Shown: in pieces, positions 25,313 through 33,959 of the stretch
Layout of the letters: each line of letters opens with the position of its first letter
Position numbering within the stretch: position 1 is the stretch's first letter
Source of the DNA: Acidobacteriota bacterium
GTDB taxonomy: Bacteria; Acidobacteriota; Vicinamibacteria; Vicinamibacterales; Fen-181
Assembly: GCA_003170135.1 (NCBI GenBank)
Contig: PMZR01000127.1
Coordinates: 30,869 to 94,868, forward strand
Direction: 5' to 3'
DNA: 64,000 nt
Notes under the pieces: generated by a model
Told to the model about the DNA's origin: nothing
Databases searched by the model: none
What the model saw: the letters and a program-made list of their open reading frames with translations, nothing else
Translations under genes and position numbers: made by a program

Positions 25313-26302
25313 TTAGACCTTCGCGCTGATTCCCAGCAGCCGCATCGCGTTGCCGCTACGAATCGCTTCGCGCTCGGCTGGCGTCACGTCCAGCGCCTCG
25401 AGGCTGCTGAGCATCGACGGGATGCTGCCGATCTGGTGCGGGTAGTCGCTGCCGGCGACCACCTTCTCCGCTCCCGCGAACTGCACCGCCAGTTTCAGCG
25501 CATCCGTGTCGAAGTTCACCGTGTCGTAGTAGAACTCCTTCAGGTACTCGCTCGGCGGACGGTCGATGTGTTCGCGGCATTCCTTGAACGCGTGGAAGCC
25601 GCGGTCGAGCCGCTCGGCGAGGTACGGAATGGCGCCGCCCAGGTGGCAGAGCACCCAGCGGATGCGCGGAAATCGTCGCGGCACGCCCGCAAACACCAGG
25701 TGCGCCGCGGCCAGCGTCGTATCCATCAGGAAGCCGACCAGCGGCATCAACCAGAACTCGGTCATCGCTTCCACGCTGATCGGATGGTTCGGGTGGATGT
25801 ACAGCACGGCACCGAGATCGTTCGCCCGTTCGTAGAGCGGCCAGAATCGGCGGTCGGCGAGCGCCACCCCGTTGACGTTGCTGAAGAGCATCGCCCCCGG
25901 CAGGTGCAGCTTCGTCATCGCACGTTCGAGTTCGCGCGCCGACGCCTCCGGGTCGTTCAGCGGCAGGGTGGCCAGCGCCGCGAACCGGTGCCGCGTCGCC
26001 ACCACGTCCGCGAACGCGTCGTTGACCAGCCTGGCGAGCTCGGCCGCCAGCGCCGGCGTCTCCACGTGCGTGCCCGGCGTGGTGAGCGTCACGACCTGCT
26101 TGTCGACGCCGAGATCCGCCAGCACCTGCTCGCGGTAGTCGATGTCGCGATGCCCGCGGACGACAATGTTGTAGTCGCCGGGATAGTGAAGAAGCGGGTT
26201 GCCCTCGGCGTCGACGCCCACCTTGACGCTCGTCGGTTTCGACCGCAGCGCGTCCAGGTAGGCGGGTGGATAGTAGTGATTGTGAAAATCGATGACCGGC
26301 AT
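25313..26302 (-). CDS. Amidohydrolase (ACMSD-like) metal-dependent hydrolase/decarboxylase
   Basis: 329-aa TIM-barrel amidohydrolase of the amidohydrolase 2 / ACMSD family, whose members decarboxylate or hydrolyse aromatic-acid-derived compounds. N-terminal metal motif VIDFHNHYYP (H7, H9), AVLYIHPNHP mid-barrel His, HLVFAGVPRRFPRIRWVLCHLGGAIPYLAERLDR, and C-terminal VAGSDYPHQIGS with the metal Asp. Start ATG 26302 is set by GGAGAT 5 nt upstream. The substrate is not deducible and no catabolic neighbours are present. Confidence 0.88.
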   Translation of the reverse strand: MPVIDFHNHYYPPAYLDALRSKPTSVKVGVDAEGNPLLHYPGDYNIVVRGHRDIDYREQVLADLGVDKQVVTLTTPGTHVETPALAAELARLVNDAFADVVATRHRFAALATLPLNDPEASARELERAMTKLHLPGAMLFSNVNGVALADRRFWPLYERANDLGAVLYIHPNHPISVEAMTEFWLMPLVGFLMDTTLAAAHLVFAGVPRRFPRIRWVLCHLGGAIPYLAERLDRGFHAFKECREHIDRPPSEYLKEFYYDTVNFDTDALKLAVQFAGAEKVVAGSDYPHQIGSIPSMLSSLEALDVTPAEREAIRSGNAMRLLGISAKV

Positions 26303-26381
26303 GACATCTCCGCAGAAACGAGCCACCTCGCGACACTCCGACCGTCACGCCGGAGAGTCGCATCACTCACGACTCTCCATC

Positions 26382-27731
26382 TTACGTCGTTCGCCCTTCT
26401 TCGTCCTCTGCTGCGCGATCGCGGCGCCCGCCGAGATAGTAAGCGGGCAGCCCGATACCCACGACCAGCAGGCCGATGAGCGCCTCCGACGGGTTCGACA
26501 CCAGTTGATGCACGGCGATGGTCCCCGACACCGCGGCAAACAGCGCCGGCACCATCGGGTACCCGGGCACGCGGTACCGCGGGTTGTAGTCCGGTCGCCG
26601 GCGCGCCGCGAACAGGCCGACCGCCATCAGCGCGAAGAAGATCCACTCCGTGTAGACGACGCGCGTGAAGAGCGCGCGATAGGTGCCGGTGGCGACAAGC
26701 ACCGACGCCCAGAGCGCCTGCACGACGATCGCGCGGTGCGGCGTGCAAAACCGCGGGTGGACGGCGCCCAGCCACGCCAGCGCGCGGTTGTCGCCCGCCA
26801 TCGAGAAATACACGCGCGGGCCCAGCAGCACGATCCCGCTCAACGCCCCGAAGGTCGAAAAAACGACCAGCGCCGACATGACCGCGCCGCCCCCGGACCC
26901 GAGCACCGCATCGGCCGCGTCAGCCGCCACACGCGTGGACGACATCACCGCGCCGAGCGGCAGCACGTACAGGTACACGACGTTCAACGCCACGTAACAG
27001 ACCGTGACGATCGCCGTCCCGATCATCAGCGCCAGCGGGATGGTCCGTCGCGCTTCCACCGTTTCGCCGGCAACGTAGGTCACCATGTGCCATCCGCCGA
27101 ACGCGAACAGGCCGGCGGCGACGGCGCGCGGAAAATGGCGGAGCACGTCGGGCGGGGCCGCCGCGGCGACGAAGTGCGGCAGGCGTGAGCCGAACGAGAA
27201 GCCGACCAGGATCATCACCGCAATCGCGAGCAGCTTGCCGAAGGTGAATGCCGCCTGCAGCCGGCTGCCCTGCTTCACGCCCACGTAGTTGATGGCCGAC
27301 AGGATGAGAATCACGCCGATCGCGACAGCGCGCAGGCCCGTTTCCGACAGCGGCACGAAGTAGCCCGCGTAGCGCGCGAAGATGACCGCGATGGCGGCGA
27401 TGATCCCGGAGTGCATGCTCCAGAACATCGCCCATGCCCAGAGGAAGCCGACCGCCGGCGACAAGGTCTCGCTGAGGAACACGTAGACCCCGCCCGTTTG
27501 CGGATACGCGGAGGCGAGCTCCGCGCAGATGAGCGCGCCGGCGATCGTGAGCAACCCCGCGACCGCCCAGGCGGCGAGCAGGCCGGGGATCCACGGCACC
27601 GCGCTCGTGATTTCGGACGGCTGCACGAAGATCGAGGCGCCGATGATCGTGCCGACGACCATGGCGGTCGCGTGTGGCAGGCGCAGCGACCTCGACAGTA
27701 CGGGGCCGTCTTGCGTACGGATGGTCGCCAT
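26382..27731 (-). CDS. APC-family amino acid permease
   Basis: 449 aa with 12 predicted membrane segments. N-terminal signature ATAMVVGTIIGASIFVQPSEI (unwound helix 1 GxIIGxxIF), ALICAELASAYPQTGGVYVFLSETLSPAVGFLWAW (helix 3 region, PxxGGxYxF), and FGALSGIVLLGPRVYFSMAGD. Typical of the LAT/YfnA-type amino acid-polyamine transporters. The substrate is likely a neutral amino acid. The promoter-like CGTGCTAGCAT lies only about 10 bp before the start, so the mRNA could be nearly leaderless. Confidence 0.9.
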   Translation of the reverse strand: MATIRTQDGPVLSRSLRLPHATAMVVGTIIGASIFVQPSEITSAVPWIPGLLAAWAVAGLLTIAGALICAELASAYPQTGGVYVFLSETLSPAVGFLWAWAMFWSMHSGIIAAIAVIFARYAGYFVPLSETGLRAVAIGVILILSAINYVGVKQGSRLQAAFTFGKLLAIAVMILVGFSFGSRLPHFVAAAAPPDVLRHFPRAVAAGLFAFGGWHMVTYVAGETVEARRTIPLALMIGTAIVTVCYVALNVVYLYVLPLGAVMSSTRVAADAADAVLGSGGGAVMSALVVFSTFGALSGIVLLGPRVYFSMAGDNRALAWLGAVHPRFCTPHRAIVVQALWASVLVATGTYRALFTRVVYTEWIFFALMAVGLFAARRRPDYNPRYRVPGYPMVPALFAAVSGTIAVHQLVSNPSEALIGLLVVGIGLPAYYLGGRRDRAAEDEEGRTT

Positions 27732-27740
27732 GCGCCGGAG

Positions 27741-27749
27741 ATGCTAGCA
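27741..27749 (-). promoter_or_regulatory. Extended -10 motif upstream of the APC permease
   Basis: On the minus strand TGCTAGCAT (TG-n-TAGCAT). The same CGTGCTAGCAT sequence precedes the genes at 59248 and 62472, and GCGTGCTAGACT precedes 54449. No good -35 box. The start codon is 9 nt past the motif. Confidence 0.45.
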
Positions 27750-27765
27750 CGCCCGGAAGGCCTCT

Positions 27766-27794
27766 GGCTCCGGGCTCCGAGACCACGGGCTCCG
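27766..27794. repeat. Heptanucleotide array (GGCTCCG type), degenerate
   Basis: GGCTCCG, GGCTCCG, AGACCAC, then GGGCTCCG. It lies between the divergent APC and DUF2911 genes. Confidence 0.55.
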
Positions 27795-27926
27795 AGGCCT
27801 GGTGCCAGCCGAGCCGGAGATCTGCCGCAGAGCCGGTGCGTGGTCGCGACCGAGGTCTGTCTTGTCAGCGCCTCAGCCGCGGGCTATGCTGAAATTTCGG
27901 CGATGCATTTTCGAAGGAGACGCTCC

Positions 27927-28619
27927 ATGAAGAGAATCGCGCTGGCCACCTTGTCGGTTGCGCTCGTCGGCAGCCTGCTGCACGCGCAGCAAGCCCCGCC
28001 GGCTCCCCAGACCTCGCCGGGACAGCAGATGCAGAAGCCTGCACAGGCGCCCAGGCTGCCGGCAAGCCCGCCCGGCCAGTCCGCCACGCAGGTAGGCGGC
28101 AAGTGGGCGACGCCGCCGGGAAGCGACGAAGCAACCTACACGGGCGGCAAATGGATCGTGGTGGACTACGGCCGTCCGATCCTCCGGGGTCGCAAGAACA
28201 TCTTCGGGTCGGGCGCCGACTACGGCAAGATGGTGAACTCGGGCGCGCCCGTGTGGCGCGCGGGGGCCAACGTCACGACGCGGCTGCGCACCGAGGTGCC
28301 GCTCGTGTTTGGTGACAAGACGCTGCCGGCCGGTGAATACAGCGTGTTCGTGGATCTGAAACCCGCCGCGTGGACTCTGATCGTCTCCAACCAGCCGTAC
28401 CAGCGGAAGTACGATCCCGCCAACAAGACCGACACGTGGGGGTCGTTCAACTACGACCCGAAGTTCGACCTGCTGCGGGTGCCGATGAGGCTCGCCTCCG
28501 CGACACCGTCTCTCGAACAGTTCGCCATCGAGTTTGCCAGTATGACCGACCAGGGCGGCACGCTCGTGATGCGCTGGGACGCGACCGTCGCGTCGGTGCC
28601 GTTCAAGGTTGGACAGTAA
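27927..28619 (+). CDS. Exported DUF2911 protein
   Basis: 230-aa exported protein: signal MKRIALATLSVALVGSLLHAQ, a Gln/Pro/Ala linker (about residues 22-60), then a DUF2911 domain (VVDYGRPILRGRKNIFG, YGKMVNSGAPVWRAGANVTTRL, FGDKTLPAGEYSVFVDL, DPKFDLLRVPM). DUF2911 proteins are widespread in Acidobacteriota and Bacteroidota with no known activity. Start ATG 27927 with GAAGGAGA upstream gives the signal peptide; the earlier in-frame ATG at 27903 has no comparable RBS. Confidence 0.88.
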   Translation: MKRIALATLSVALVGSLLHAQQAPPAPQTSPGQQMQKPAQAPRLPASPPGQSATQVGGKWATPPGSDEATYTGGKWIVVDYGRPILRGRKNIFGSGADYGKMVNSGAPVWRAGANVTTRLRTEVPLVFGDKTLPAGEYSVFVDLKPAAWTLIVSNQPYQRKYDPANKTDTWGSFNYDPKFDLLRVPMRLASATPSLEQFAIEFASMTDQGGTLVMRWDATVASVPFKVGQ

Positions 28620-28725
28620 GAAGAGTCCGACGTCCGCCACGCTCCGCAAGCATTTCCTCAAAACCCTCCTCGCTGTAGACTAGCGGCCGCAGTCCGCCCC
28701 TTTTGAGCGGACGACATTCCCAACG

Positions 28726-28753
28726 CCAAGGCCGAAGGCCCAAAGCCGAAGGC
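28726..28753. repeat. Heptanucleotide tandem array (CGAAGGC type)
   Basis: CCAAGGC, CGAAGGC, CCAAAGC, CGAAGGC, all 7 bp, 28 bp before the next start codon. The same unit appears at 34570. Confidence 0.75.
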
Positions 28754-28780
28754 CAGGTTCCCGCATCTTTGAGGAGATCC

Positions 28781-29659
28781 ATGTTCTGCGAAGTCGAACT
28801 TCCGCCGATTCCGCCCGGCGCCGCCCGCGCCGCCGCCCTGGTCGTGCTCAATCCGTCCGAATCGCGGCGGCTGATCGCGAAAGCGACCGTGGCGCTGCCT
28901 GAGGTGCAGCACGCCTTCCGGCACGGCACCATCATCATTGCCCGCGGCATCACGAATGCGTTCGTGACCGAGGAACTGCTCGGCATTCGCGTGGACCCGA
29001 AGGCCGCGCTCACCGTCGGCATGGTGTGCGGCGGCCTCACGACCGGCCACTCGGGCCCGCCCGCCACGACGCATCATGTGATCAGGCACGGCAAAGTCGT
29101 GGAGGGCGCCGACTCGCGACAGGAGATTCTCACCTTCGGCCCGGACGATGTGTTCATCAAGGGCGGCAACGCGATCGATGCCGACGGCAATGCCGGCATC
29201 CTTACGTCGGGTCTCACCGGCGGCACGATCGGCATGGCGTGGCCGGTCGTCACCGCGCGCGGGTCGCATCTCGTGATGCCGATCGGGCTCGAGAAACTGA
29301 TCCCGTCGGTCATCGAGGCCGCCAGGCGCACCGGCATCTACCACTTCAAGTGGAGCATGGGCCTGCCCGCCCGTCTCACGCCGGTGGTCCTCGGCAAGGT
29401 GCTCACGGAAATCCAGGCGCTCGCGCTGCTGGCAGGCGTGACGGCCACACACGTCGCGTCCGGCGGTGTGGGCGGGTCGGAAGGCGCGGTGGTGCTGTCG
29501 ATCGAAGGCGAGGAATCGAAGGTCGAGCAGGCGTTCGAACTCGTCAAGTCGATCAAGGGCGAACCGCCCGTCGCCGCGACCGAGCAGATGTTCATCAAGT
29601 CCGCGGGCGACTTCAACTACGAGCCGATGGCGCAGCTGGCGACGCTGAAAGCGCGGTAA
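28781..29659 (+). CDS. Conserved-looking protein of unknown function
   Basis: 292 aa, no signal peptide, no clear membrane helix. GAGGAGA 3-4 nt before ATG 28781 fixes the start (MFCEVELPPIPPG). The N-terminal half has an alternating alpha/beta look (HAFRHGTIIIARGITNAFVTEELLG), then Gly-rich turns (IKGGNAIDADGNAGILTSGLTGGTIGMAWPVVTARGSHLVMPIGLE), and the end has VTATHVASGGVGGSEGAVVLSIEGE. The conserved Gly/Asn turns suggest a small-molecule-binding enzyme, but I do not recognise the family. It precedes the decayed FAD oxidoreductase by 30 bp and may once have worked with it. Confidence 0.8.
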   Translation: MFCEVELPPIPPGAARAAALVVLNPSESRRLIAKATVALPEVQHAFRHGTIIIARGITNAFVTEELLGIRVDPKAALTVGMVCGGLTTGHSGPPATTHHVIRHGKVVEGADSRQEILTFGPDDVFIKGGNAIDADGNAGILTSGLTGGTIGMAWPVVTARGSHLVMPIGLEKLIPSVIEAARRTGIYHFKWSMGLPARLTPVVLGKVLTEIQALALLAGVTATHVASGGVGGSEGAVVLSIEGEESKVEQAFELVKSIKGEPPVAATEQMFIKSAGDFNYEPMAQLATLKAR

Positions 29660-29689
29660 TCGACCGGATCGCCGATACGGAGGATTGCC

Positions 29690-30351
29690 ATGAAGAACGG
29701 CAGTGGCAAGACCGGGCGTGGCGTGGGACGCCGGGCGTTCGTCCAGGCGACGCTCGGGACGACCGTCGCCGGAGTGTGCTCGGCGTTTCAAGGCGGCGCG
29801 CCGCGCCAGGCCGCCGGCAAGAAGGCCGTGTACCGGGAAACATGCGACACGCCGATCGTGGGGCGGCACCAGGTGGTGGTCGCCGGTGGCGGTCCGAGCG
29901 GCGTCATCGCGGCACTGGCGGCGGCGCGCAGCGGCGCCGACACGCTCCTCATCGAGCGTTACGCGTTCCTCGGGGGCAACGCGACAGCAGGCCTGATGAC
30001 CTGTTACAACGGGTTCCGCAACCAGCGGCCGCCCGAAGCGCTGCAGACGGTGAAGGGCATCCCGGCCGAGTACATCGCCGAACTCGTGAGGCTGGGCGGC
30101 GTGGCCGATATCGACAGCTACGAACGAACCGTTCAGCCTGACATCCGGAAGGGCGAATTCCGTACACCGTCGGCTTCGACGCCGAGGCGGCGAAAGTCGC
30201 GTGCCTCAATTTGCTGAAAAAGGAAGGCGTCGGTCACGCGTCCGGGTGTGCGGCCGCGCTGGCCGCGACGAAGGGGGTGACGCCGCGGAACCTGGACGTG
30301 AAGGCGCTGCAGAAACTGCTCGTGAGCCAGCACGCCGAGCTGCGACTGTGA
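29690..30351 (+). pseudogene. Decayed Tat-exported FAD-dependent oxidoreductase
   Basis: The first 157 codons encode a Tat-type leader (GRRAFVQATLGTTVAGV) and a Rossmann FAD site (VVVAGGGPSGVIAALAAARSGADTLLIERYAFLGGNATAGLM) of the FAD-dependent oxidoreductase family PF12831-like. After KGEF at about 30160 the frame shifts; the +1 frame continues with YTVGFDAEAAKVACLNLLKKEGVGH. The sequence then jumps straight to a family-like C-terminus (SGCAAALAATKGVTPRNLDVKALQKLL), ending at 30351. About 250 internal residues are missing. The annotated-looking short frame stops at 30217. Confidence 0.75.
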
Positions 30352-30467
30352 CGCCAGCCGGGGGTTGACTTTGCGCCGCTGACGACCCGCCGCGTCAGCC
30401 AGCCAGGGCAACTGTGTTATCGTCGAAAAAGAGCCGGCTGGCGAGTCAGTGCGGGTGGAGGGAATCG

Positions 30468-31220
30468 ATGGCTGTCGACGTGCGGCGGGCGGACGCGCCC
30501 CGAGGAAAGGGCCTCGAGCCGCCGGACATCAGCGAGCAGGGCGGTCTCAAAGGCGGCATGCCGCAGCGCATGGACGAGCGGTTGTTCATGCAGTTGCTCG
30601 CCTTCGGCGAGTGCCCCGACGGGAAGCCGCTGGCCGATGCGCTCGCGCGCGCGTCAGCGACAGCCGTCGTCTACGAGGACCTCAACGATCCGCGCGGCGT
30701 CGCCATCCTCACCGTCAACCGCGACCCCGGCTTCTTCGTCGATACGCTCCGCCCGATTCTGGCGGCCGAGCCCTTCGCGCGCCTCGCGCCCAAACCCGAC
30801 CTCACGATGTTCGGACGGACCTACGCGCTGGGGTACGAGCCGGACCTCGAGGAAACGCTCTTCACCCGACCCACGCGCACGGTCCTCAACCCCGACTGGC
30901 GATGGGCGGTCTGGTATCCGCTCCGACGCAACGGCCGCTTCGCGCGGCTTCCCTCCGAGGAGCAGCGTACGATCCTGGCCGAGCACGGCGCCATCGGCAT
31001 GGCATTTGGCGCCGCCGACTTCGCGCACGACATCCGCCTGGCCTGCCACGGCCTCGACAAGAACGACAACGACTTCGTCGTCGGTCTCATCGGCAAGGAC
31101 CTGCACCCGTTGTCGGCAGTCGTCCAGGCGATGAGGAAGACGCAGCAGACCGCGCTCTATCTGGATCGGCTCGGACCGTTCTTCGTCGGTCGCGCGCGGT
31201 GGCAGAGTCCGATGCGCTAG
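30468..31220 (+). CDS. Chlorite dismutase / HemQ-family heme protein
   Basis: 250 aa of the chlorite-dismutase-like superfamily. HemQ members make heme from coproheme; Cld members split chlorite. Recognised from VNRDPGFFVDTLRPIL, WAVWYPLRRNGRFARLPSEEQRTILAEHGAIGMAFG, IRLACHGLDKNDNDFVVGLIGKDLHPLSAVVQAMRKTQQTALYLDRLGPFFVGR. Start ATG 30468 has GGAGGG about 6 nt upstream. No hem genes are adjacent; the neighbours are a pseudogene and a MITE, so context does not decide between HemQ and other roles. Family assignment is firm, subfamily is not. Confidence 0.85.
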   Translation: MAVDVRRADAPRGKGLEPPDISEQGGLKGGMPQRMDERLFMQLLAFGECPDGKPLADALARASATAVVYEDLNDPRGVAILTVNRDPGFFVDTLRPILAAEPFARLAPKPDLTMFGRTYALGYEPDLEETLFTRPTRTVLNPDWRWAVWYPLRRNGRFARLPSEEQRTILAEHGAIGMAFGAADFAHDIRLACHGLDKNDNDFVVGLIGKDLHPLSAVVQAMRKTQQTALYLDRLGPFFVGRARWQSPMR

Positions 31221-31645
31221 TCGTTGCGCACTGCCGACCGCAGACTGCGAACAGCCAACACTCCTTTGTCAGATTGTCACGGTTCGGCCTGATTCGCCTC
31301 GTGCCGCAAGCCGGCTCGGCACCGCGGCAAAACGGCTCGACGGCACAGGTGACCGCGGGCCGCGATGGTCGCGGGCACGGGGGCACCCCACCGCGGCTGC
31401 CGCGGCGGGGACCCCGCCAAAGAGGCCGTGCATCCGCTCAACCTCGCTGATGCCCCGCGCCGGCGAGCCGTTTTGGCGCTGACGATCATCGCGGTGCTCG
31501 CAGGCTTGCGGCACGAGGCGAACCAGGCCGCCCGTCGAACCTGACAAGGCAATGCCGCGCGGGACTTGCTATCGTTGCGGAGCGCGGGCGCAGCCGCGGC
31601 CAGCGACGAGCCTTGGAGGTCGGTGGCTGACTGCCCAACGGCGGA
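31221..31645. other. Gene-free spacer dominated by a palindromic element
   Basis: 425 bp between convergent genes with no convincing CDS. It holds the 282-bp element at 31266..31547 and, at 31600..31622, one copy of a 23-bp sequence repeated at 52830..52852. Confidence 0.7.
31266..31547. mobile_element. MITE-like 282-bp palindromic element
   Basis: The ends TTGTCAG/CTGACAA are inverted. The left arm continues as GGCCTGATTCGCCTCGTGCC-GCAAGCC and the right arm is its complement with a few changes (GGCTTGCGGCACGAGGCG-AACCAGGCC). Inner segments CAAAACGGCTCG/CGAGCCGTTTTG also pair. The centre is very GC-rich. It encodes no transposase. No clear target duplication seen. Confidence 0.7.
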
Positions 31646-32200
31646 TCACGACCCGGCCAGCAGAATCCGCAGGCCAATCCCGACGAGCAGGATCCCGCCC
31701 GCAATCTCCATCGGCCGTCCGACGCGGGTGCCCAGGCGCGCGCCCAACCGCACGCCGACGAGCGACAGCGTGCCCGTGATGAGACCAATCACGAACGCGG
31801 GGTACCAGATGGACATCCGGAGCATCGCGAGGCTGAAGCCAACCGCGAGGGCGTCCAGGCTCGTGGCGACCGACAGCATCACGAGTGCGACGCCGCGACT
31901 CGGATCGACGCGGGCGGTCTCGTCCGCCGGGTACAGTCCGGCGTAGACCATGTGGCCACCGACGGCCGTGAGCAGCGCCCACGCGAGCCAGCCGGCGAAT
32001 GACGCGACCAGGTGCGCGACTTCGGCGCCCACCAGCCAGCCGGCAATCGGCATCAGGTACTGGAACAAGCCGAAGTGGAACGACAGCCGGAACGTGGCGC
32101 GCGGCGCCATCCGGCGGTTGGATGCGGCGGCACCGATGGAGACGGCGAAGGCGTCCATCGACAAACCGATCGCGATCGTGAGGATCTCGAAAAAGAGCAT
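31646..32200 (-). CDS. mntP: Manganese efflux pump MntP
   Basis: 184-aa inner-membrane Mn(II) exporter of the MntP (DUF204) family. Six membrane segments. The conserved acidic residues are in IGLSMDAFAVSIGAA (helix 1) and VATSLDALAVGFSLAM (helix 4), the internal repeat typical of the family. No Mn-riboswitch or MntR box was recognised in the 54 bp between it and the GH13 gene upstream on the same strand, so it may be read through from there. It ends next to a repeat-rich spacer. Confidence 0.92.
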   Translation of the reverse strand: MLFFEILTIAIGLSMDAFAVSIGAAASNRRMAPRATFRLSFHFGLFQYLMPIAGWLVGAEVAHLVASFAGWLAWALLTAVGGHMVYAGLYPADETARVDPSRGVALVMLSVATSLDALAVGFSLAMLRMSIWYPAFVIGLITGTLSLVGVRLGARLGTRVGRPMEIAGGILLVGIGLRILLAGS

Positions 32201-32254
32201 GCGGTCCAGGCGTGTGAGGAGTGTGGAATGTGGAGGTTCGACTCCACGCGCCGC

Positions 32255-33880
32255 TCATCGTAGCGCAACTCGCGGCATTCGTCTCCGTTCCCCGATCGCC
32301 AGGATCGCGCCCTCGTCTGGGCGCAGCAGCAGTTCCCCGCTGACCTCGTCGTGGCGATCCATGCGCGTGGACAGAAGCACTTGACCATGGACGCCGCTCT
32401 CCAGCCCGACGCGCTCGGGCCGGTCGGTGAAGTTCAGCGCGATCAGGCGCCGTTCGTGCCCGTGTTCGCGAACGAACGAGACCACGCGATCGGTGCGATC
32501 ACCGCGCAGATAGGCCCCGTGGGCGAGGGCCGCGTCCGTTCGACGTAACTCCAGCAGCCGCCGATGGAGCGACAGCATCGAGGACGGGTCGTCGCGCTCG
32601 ACCGCGACGTTGACGCGCGCGAAGTCCGGCTGCACCGGCAGCCACGGCTGCCCCGCGGTGAAGCCTGCGTGCGGGCTCCCGTCCCACTGCATCGGCGTCC
32701 GCTCGGCATCGCGGCTGAACCCCGGCAGATTGCGGCCCTTGGGATCGAGCGACGCCCCGTCGGGCGGCATGAGCCCCACCAGTCCCAACTCGTCGCCGTT
32801 GTAGATGGTCGGGGTGCCGGGCAAGGTGAGCAGCAGCATCGCGGCGACGCGCGCCTGCCCGGCGCCCAGCCGCCGCGCCACGCGCGACTTGTCGTGATTG
32901 CCGAGCACCCAGGCCGCCGGCGCACCCGGGGGCAGCGCCTGCTCATAGGCGTCGATTGCGGCGCCGATGGCCGTCGCGGTCCATGGCAACTGGATGAGCT
33001 GGAAATTGAACGGCACGTGCGGCGCGGGTCCCTGCGGACCGTAGTAGGCAACGAGACGGTCGATCGGCAGGTAGATCTCGCCAAGCATCAGTCGATCGCC
33101 GTACTCCGCGAGCACCCGCCGCATGCGCGTGATGAGATCGTGGATCTCAGGCCGGTCGGCGCTGAAGGCGGCGACGAGCGCGCGGTAGGGTGACATACCC
33201 GACCGGTACTCCGGGTTCGGCGGGTTGTCCCGGAACTGCTCGTCCTTCATCAGGTGCCACAGGACGTCGACGCGAAACCCGTCGACGCCGCGCGCGAGCC
33301 AGAAGCGCAGCACGTCGAACATCGCCGCTTCGACCCCAGGGGCGCGCCAGTTCAGATCCGGCTGCTCCTTGAGAAACGCGTGGTAGTAATACTGCCCCGT
33401 CGGTTCGTGCCACTCCCACGCGCTGCCGCCAAAATTGCTCAGCCAGTTGTTCGGCGGGCCGCCGTCCCGGCCGGCGTCGCGCCAGATGTACCACTCGCGT
33501 TTCGGATTGTCCCGCGACGATTGCGATTCGATGAACCAGGGATGCCGGTCGGAGGTGTGGTTGGGGACGAAATCGAGCAGCAGCTTCATGTGCCGCGCAT
33601 GCGTGTCCCAAACGAGCGCGTCGAACTCCGCCAACGTGCCGAACTGCGGATCGACCGCCGTGTAATCGGCGACGTCGTAGCCATAATCGGCCATCGGCGA
33701 CGGGTAGATCGGCGACAGCCAGATCGTGTCAACGCCCAGCCACTGCAGGTAGTCGAGACGCTGGCGGATGCCGGCAAGGTCGCCGATGCCGTCGCCGCTC
33801 GCGTCCATGAACGAACGGGGATAGATGTGGTAGATGACCGCGCGCGTCCACCAGGGCTGCATCTGATACCATTCTCCCAT
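32255..33880 (-). CDS. GH13 alpha-glucosidase / oligo-1,6-glucosidase-type
   Basis: 541-aa cytoplasmic glycoside hydrolase family 13 enzyme cleaving alpha-glucosidic bonds at chain ends. Motifs: WWTRAVIYHIYPRSFMDASGDGIGDLAGI, LLLDFVPNHTSD (region I), GFRVDVLWH with nucleophile D205, GEIYLP with acid/base E268, LGNHDKSR with D330. The region after IRQRLDYLQWLGVDTIWLSPIYPSPM is typical of oligo-1,6-glucosidases and trehalose-related GH13_17/23/30 groups. Start ATG 33880 leaves 79 bp to the divergent gene at 33960; ATG 33862 with GGGAGA upstream is an alternative (six residues shorter). Confidence 0.92.
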   Translation of the reverse strand: MGEWYQMQPWWTRAVIYHIYPRSFMDASGDGIGDLAGIRQRLDYLQWLGVDTIWLSPIYPSPMADYGYDVADYTAVDPQFGTLAEFDALVWDTHARHMKLLLDFVPNHTSDRHPWFIESQSSRDNPKREWYIWRDAGRDGGPPNNWLSNFGGSAWEWHEPTGQYYYHAFLKEQPDLNWRAPGVEAAMFDVLRFWLARGVDGFRVDVLWHLMKDEQFRDNPPNPEYRSGMSPYRALVAAFSADRPEIHDLITRMRRVLAEYGDRLMLGEIYLPIDRLVAYYGPQGPAPHVPFNFQLIQLPWTATAIGAAIDAYEQALPPGAPAAWVLGNHDKSRVARRLGAGQARVAAMLLLTLPGTPTIYNGDELGLVGLMPPDGASLDPKGRNLPGFSRDAERTPMQWDGSPHAGFTAGQPWLPVQPDFARVNVAVERDDPSSMLSLHRRLLELRRTDAALAHGAYLRGDRTDRVVSFVREHGHERRLIALNFTDRPERVGLESGVHGQVLLSTRMDRHDEVSGELLLRPDEGAILAIGERRRMPRVALR

Positions 33881-33959
33881 GCCTGAACCGACTGGACGCG
33901 TCGCCCACGCAGAGGGCACCCGCATACCATACTGGTGACGAACGTAGTACGATCGCGTT

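Noticed and set aside
31269..31547. Small open frames within the 282-bp palindromic element
   Set aside because: They follow the palindrome and lack start context; no protein similarity recognised.
32201..32254. Manganese riboswitch or MntR operator before mntP
   Set aside because: Only 54 bp separate it from the GH13 gene and no yybP-ykoY-like structure is visible.
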